DNA from: CAZTHM01 sp041946825
Lineage (GTDB): Bacteria; Acidobacteriota; Terriglobia; UBA7540
Assembly: GCA_041946825.1 (NCBI GenBank)
Contig: JBHGBD010000057.1
Span: 1 to 8,492 of the forward strand
DNA: 8,492 nucleotides
Direction of reading: 5' to 3'
Positions 6,126 to 8,492 of the stretch are shown here, piece after piece. Within the stretch, counting starts at the first letter, position 1. Every line of letters starts with the position of its first letter. The translations under genes were made by a program, and so were the position numbers. Below the pieces are notes generated by a model. That model ran no database searches. It was not told the origin of the DNA and was given only the letters and a program-made list of their open reading frames with translations.

Positions 6126-6205
6126 GCGGGATCGAGGATGTTTCCGCGCGCAAGGCCCGCGAGGCGCGGATCGCGTGGAGCGACGCGCTTGGCGCGGCAT
6201 CCCGC
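6126..6205 (+). ncRNA. Possible three-stem structured leader upstream of the glycine-zipper gene
   Basis: A closing stem GCGGGAT (6126-6132) / ATCCCGC (6199-6205) encloses two hairpins: CCGCGC (6144-6149) / GCGCGG (6164-6169), and CGCGT (6172-6176) / ACGCG (6183-6187) with a 6-base loop. Together they form a three-way junction that ends three bases before the AAGGAG ribosome binding site (6209-6214). This could be a regulatory leader, but the stretch is very GC-rich and such pairing may arise by chance. No known riboswitch is recognised, and no promoter was found in 6014-6125. Confidence 0.25.
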
Positions 6206-6220
6206 ACCAAGGAGATGCGT

Positions 6221-6850
6221 ATGCGAACTCAAGGATTGCGCCTGATCACTTCGTTTCTTATGACCGTACTCTTCACCGCTCTGCTGGCGATTCCGGCCCT
6301 CGGCGACTATCGTGAGGTCCCCGCTGGAACGCGCTTCATGGTTGAATTACGCGACAAACTCGACGCCAAGAAAGTGAAGCCGGGGAAGAAGTTCAGCGCC
6401 TCCACGCTCGAGTCGCTCCAGTTGACGGATGGAACGATAGTTCCGGCTGAGGCCAAGTTGAAGGGGCGGGTCGGTTACGTGGAAGGCAAGAAGATGGTGC
6501 TGCGCTTTGAGCGCATCGAGACGCGCTACGGCAAGTACCCGATTGTGGCAAACGTCGTCGGGGTAATGGGCGAGAGAGACGTGAAAAACGAAGTCGGCCC
6601 CGAAGGTGAAATCAAGGCCGAGGGAGGCCGCGGTAAGAGCGCCGCCATCGGCGCGGTTATCGGAGGCGGCCTGGGCGCGGCGATCGGCTCGCAGAAGGGC
6701 GGCAAAGGCACGGCCATCGGCGCCGGCGCCGGGGGCGCCACGGGCGCCCTGGTTGGCGCGGCTGCCGGCGGCAAACATCTCGTGCTTCAAAAAGGCGCGC
6801 GACTGGAAGTAGAATTGGAGCGGCCGCTTGCCATCACGCGCGGCAAGTAG
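6221..6850 (+). CDS. Exported glycine-zipper protein
   Basis: A 209-residue protein with a signal peptide (basic start, hydrophobic run about 8-26, likely cleavage near PALG|DY). A beta-rich domain follows (about 29-120), starting VPAGTRFMVELRDKL and continuing through GTIVPAEAKLKGRV; this recalls the beta domain of VirB10/TrbI-like proteins only loosely. Residues 139-184 are a glycine zipper (GAVIGGGLGAAIG, then GAGAGGATGALVGAAAGG), able to form a tightly packed membrane hairpin. The C-terminus (187-203) repeats the earlier motif as LVLQKGARLEVELERPL. The start is the ATG at 6221, six bases after AAGGAG; an in-frame ATG at 6215 touches that site directly and is unlikely to be used. Likely co-transcribed with the SYLF gene 56 bases on. 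Function unknown, probably envelope-associated. Confidence 0.85.
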   Translation: MRTQGLRLITSFLMTVLFTALLAIPALGDYREVPAGTRFMVELRDKLDAKKVKPGKKFSASTLESLQLTDGTIVPAEAKLKGRVGYVEGKKMVLRFERIETRYGKYPIVANVVGVMGERDVKNEVGPEGEIKAEGGRGKSAAIGAVIGGGLGAAIGSQKGGKGTAIGAGAGGATGALVGAAAGGKHLVLQKGARLEVELERPLAITRGK

Positions 6851-6861
6851 AATTCGTTGCC

Positions 6862-6899
6862 GGCGGCTGTCAATGCGCCGCCATCCCGAAAGGAGGGAT
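6862..6899 (+). promoter_or_regulatory. Two hairpins around the SYLF ribosome binding site
   Basis: GGCGGC (6862-6867) pairs with GCCGCC (6877-6882) over a 9-base loop. Directly after it, ATCCC (6883-6887) pairs with GGGAT (6895-6899) over a 7-base loop. The second hairpin holds most of the AGGAGG ribosome binding site (6891-6896) in its loop and ties up its last two bases. It may set translation level relative to the upstream gene or mark a processing site. Pairing is seen in sequence; the role is inferred. Confidence 0.3.
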
Positions 6900-6906
6900 A
6901 TCAATC

Positions 6907-7644
6907 ATGCGGATTAGACTGGTTTTCATCGCTACGGTTCTGACGCTGTGTTTCGTTTCGTCCCCGGCGGCTGCCAATAAGGCCGAAGAAAGGCTGCAGG
7001 ACTCCGCCGCGGTGTTGGACGAAATCCTGAATATCCCTGACAACATCCCACAGGAACTCATCGACAAGGCGAAGTGTGTGGTGGTGATTCCGTCGGTCAA
7101 GAAGCTGGCCATCGGCTTTGGCGGGAGTTACGGCCGTGGCGCGATGGTGTGCCGTGGCGGCGACGACTACGAAGGAGCCTGGGGGCCCCCGGTGATGATG
7201 GCCCTTGAGGGCGGCAGTTTCGGCCTGCAACTGGGCGGACAGGCGACGGATTTCCTTTTGTTGATTATCAACCCCAGCGGTGTAAATTCCATACTAAGCA
7301 GCAAAGTCAAACTCGGTGCGGACGCCTCCGCCGCGGCGGGGCCGGTGGGCCGCACGGCGAGCGCGGAAACCGACGCCTGGATGCGCGCCCAGATCCTGAG
7401 CTACTCACGTTCGCGCGGTCTGTTTGCCGGAGTCTCCCTCCAAGGATCGACGCTCCGACCCGACAATGACGCCAACGAACTCATCTACCGCAAAAGCGTC
7501 GCGCCGCGCGACATCGTGCGCTCGCAGGGAGTGCAAGTTCCCGCGGCAGCGAAAACGCTGGTTGCCCGGCTCGAGGCGGCCTCACCCCATCTGCCTCCTT
7601 ATCCCCGGCCCGCTCCGGCATCCGAAAAACCAACCTCGAAATAG
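6907..7644 (+). CDS. Exported SYLF-domain (Ysc84-like) lipid-binding protein
   Basis: A 245-residue protein with a clear signal peptide (hydrophobic 5-18, cleavage near SPAAA|NK at residue 23) and one SYLF domain (about 27-210). Family segments include IPQELIDKAKCVVVIPSVKK (47-66), GFGGSYGRGAMVCR, GGSFGLQLGGQATDFLLLI (102-120), KLGADASAAAGPVGR (135-149) and ILSYSRSRGLFAGVSLQG (163-180), then LRPDNDANELIY. SYLF domains of eukaryotic Ysc84/SH3YL1 bind phosphoinositides; bacterial members are exported and poorly characterised. The tail (about 228-245) is Pro/Lys-rich and probably disordered. The ATG at 6907 follows AGGAGG by ten bases, slightly long. Position after an exported glycine-zipper gene suggests a shared envelope role. 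Confidence 0.92.
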   Translation: MRIRLVFIATVLTLCFVSSPAAANKAEERLQDSAAVLDEILNIPDNIPQELIDKAKCVVVIPSVKKLAIGFGGSYGRGAMVCRGGDDYEGAWGPPVMMALEGGSFGLQLGGQATDFLLLIINPSGVNSILSSKVKLGADASAAAGPVGRTASAETDAWMRAQILSYSRSRGLFAGVSLQGSTLRPDNDANELIYRKSVAPRDIVRSQGVQVPAAAKTLVARLEAASPHLPPYPRPAPASEKPTSK

Positions 7645-7984
7645 ATCTCCGTATCCGATCAAGAACCCGCCGGGTTTCCGCGCTTGCCACGCGGAGCCCG
7701 GCGCGGACAGGTTCCCTTATCGATCCAGCTCACCCGTAATTTTATTCAGTTCGATCGGCTCGCGAGAAAGAACTGCCCGCGCTGGGTAACATGTTCCTCT
7801 GCAAACCCTTGCATATTTCTCTAACTCCCAGAATATTCAAATCATTTCGTAGCTCCCGCTTTGGCTCACCGCGTGCTCCCTTGCAATGCGGGCTCTGCCA
7901 CCAGGTTGACTTCCGAGCCGGAGCCGGCGTGCAACTGCCTGGCTCTAGCTATACGGTGAAGCTCAACTGAATGGAGGTGACACC
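7645..7984. other. 340-bp intergenic region
   Basis: No gene is supported. Near the SYLF end there are small hairpins: AACCC (7664-7668) / GGGTT (7672-7676), and CCGCG (7678-7682) / CGCGG (7690-7694), the latter competing with GCGCGG (7701-7706). They may end the SYLF transcript although no T-run follows. The stretch about 7735-7850 is unusually AT-rich for this window and could hold the promoter of the downstream gene, but I found no -35/-10 pair with good spacing. TTGACT (7906-7911) and TATACG (7950-7955) are 38 bases apart and do not fit together. Confidence 0.4.
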
Positions 7985-8305
7985 ATGATGAGGATCTTCC
8001 TGCTGATTGTGGCACCGGCAGTTCTTTGGGCCGGGATTGCCACGTCTAAAAGCTTCGACCGGCAGTCGAATCTTCCTGCTGCGCGCACGGCCGCGGCCTC
8101 CGCTCCCGCGCAAGGTTCAGCTTTCACGGGACGCATCTCAGAGGAAGGTGGCCGATACGTTCTCGTGGATGACCTCGACCGCGCCACCTATCAACTCGAC
8201 GATCAGGAGAAAGCCAAAGAGTTCGAGGGAAAGAACGTGAAGGTGACCGGCAGCCTCGATAGCTCAACGAATACCATCGATGTCGCGGAAATCATCGAAG
8301 TCTGA
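7985..8305 (+). CDS. Small exported OB-fold-like protein
   Basis: A 106-residue protein with a signal peptide (hydrophobic about 4-18), an Ala/Ser-rich linker (about 30-46) and a short beta domain (47-106) that reads FTGRISEEGGRYVLVDD, ATYQLDD, FEGKNVKVTGSLDSSTNTI and DVAEIIEV. This is the pattern of small OB-fold or DUF5818-like secreted proteins; I recall many in Acidobacteriota, without a search. The acidic C-terminus contrasts with the basic N-terminus. The ATG at 7985 follows GGAGGTGA with ideal spacing (seven bases from GGAGG); the next codon is also ATG. No cysteines remain, unlike the other OB-fold-like protein in this window. It appears to be a single-gene unit. Ligand and role unknown. 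Confidence 0.82.
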   Translation: MMRIFLLIVAPAVLWAGIATSKSFDRQSNLPAARTAAASAPAQGSAFTGRISEEGGRYVLVDDLDRATYQLDDQEKAKEFEGKNVKVTGSLDSSTNTIDVAEIIEV

Positions 8306-8395
8306 GAAACCTTGGCCCTCGTTGGGCTCTGTCGGAGGCGCATCATCCGGCCATTCTGTTCGCATTCCTAACCTCGAACATCGCGCGGGCGAACC

Positions 8396-8424
8396 TTGAC
8401 CCGCACGGCGCAGGCGAGTAGACT
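8396..8424 (+). promoter_or_regulatory. Sigma70-type promoter for tRNA-Arg
   Basis: TTGACC (8396-8401) and TAGACT (8419-8424) are separated by exactly 17 bases, each close to consensus. Predicted transcription start is near 8431, four bases before the mature tRNA. The clearest promoter in the window. The 90 bases between the small OB-fold gene and this site hold only a weak GCCC/GGGC hairpin (8315-8327). Confidence 0.7.
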
Positions 8425-8434
8425 TGTTGCAGAT

Positions 8435-8492
8435 GCGCCTGTAGCTCAGATGGATAGAGCGTTTGCCTCCGGAGCAAAAGGTCGCAGGTTCG
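8435..8492 (+). tRNA. tRNA-Arg (anticodon CCG), 3' end cut by the window edge
   Basis: The acceptor 5' strand is GCGCCTG (8435-8441), followed by TA and the D arm GCTC (8444-8447) / GAGC (8457-8460). The anticodon stem TTTGC (8462-8466) / GCAAA (8474-8478) encloses loop CTCCGGA with anticodon CCG at 8469-8471, which reads the arginine codon CGG. The T arm begins GCAGG TTCG (8484-8492), and the window ends inside the T loop, so the acceptor 3' strand cannot be checked. Confidence 0.95.

Noticed and set aside
7906..7955. TTGACT and TATACG as a promoter of the small OB-fold gene
   Set aside because: They are 38 bases apart, far outside workable spacing.
1..8492. CRISPR array, insertion sequence, prophage or toxin-antitoxin pair
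   Set aside because: No spaced direct repeats, transposase, integrase, phage genes or small paired operon of that kind were seen on either strand.

Overview
The window looks like chromosomal DNA from a GC-rich, probably soil or sediment bacterium, and Acidobacteriota is my best guess. The basis is a four-subunit 2-oxoacid:ferredoxin oxidoreductase operon, exported SYLF, glycine-zipper and small OB-fold-like proteins, many TPRs, and short intergenic hairpins with AA loops of a kind I associate with acidobacterial genomes. The taxonomic call is inference. I see no phage, IS element, CRISPR array or plasmid signature, and the real genes all look intact.

Left part (1-2860). Three genes lie on the minus strand. 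Reading in their direction: a membrane-anchored, extracytoplasmic OB-fold-like protein (2860-2426), then 29 nt later an exported protein with eight TPR units in exact 34-residue register (2396-1368), probably co-transcribed. After a 398-nt gap that carries its own promoter comes a single-domain PPK2-family polyphosphate kinase (969-256), which ends in a strong bulged hairpin. Bases 1-120 hold a cluster of small inverted repeats that looks like a dispersed intergenic repeat.

Middle part (3116-6013). A tightly coupled plus-strand operon encodes the delta (ferredoxin), alpha, beta and gamma subunits of a 2-oxoacid:ferredoxin oxidoreductase, most likely the 2-oxoglutarate enzyme (korDABC order). 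Each junction overlaps by 1-4 nt. The enzyme would oxidatively decarboxylate 2-oxoglutarate to succinyl-CoA and reduce ferredoxin, or run in reverse with strong reductant. The intergenic space between the divergent OB-fold gene and this operon contains an inverted repeat that may be an operator.

Right part (6014-8492). A structured leader precedes an exported glycine-zipper protein, followed 56 nt later by an exported SYLF-domain protein. Both are envelope proteins and may work at membranes. A 340-nt gap then precedes a small exported OB-fold-like protein, and the window ends inside a tRNA-Arg(CCG) gene that has a near-consensus sigma70-type promoter.

No clearly new defence or mobile system is visible. 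The items most worth a second look are the possible three-stem leader RNA at 6126-6205, the motif repeated on both sides of the glycine zipper, the hairpin around the SYLF ribosome binding site, the OB-fold/TPR pair, and the repeat cluster at the left edge.
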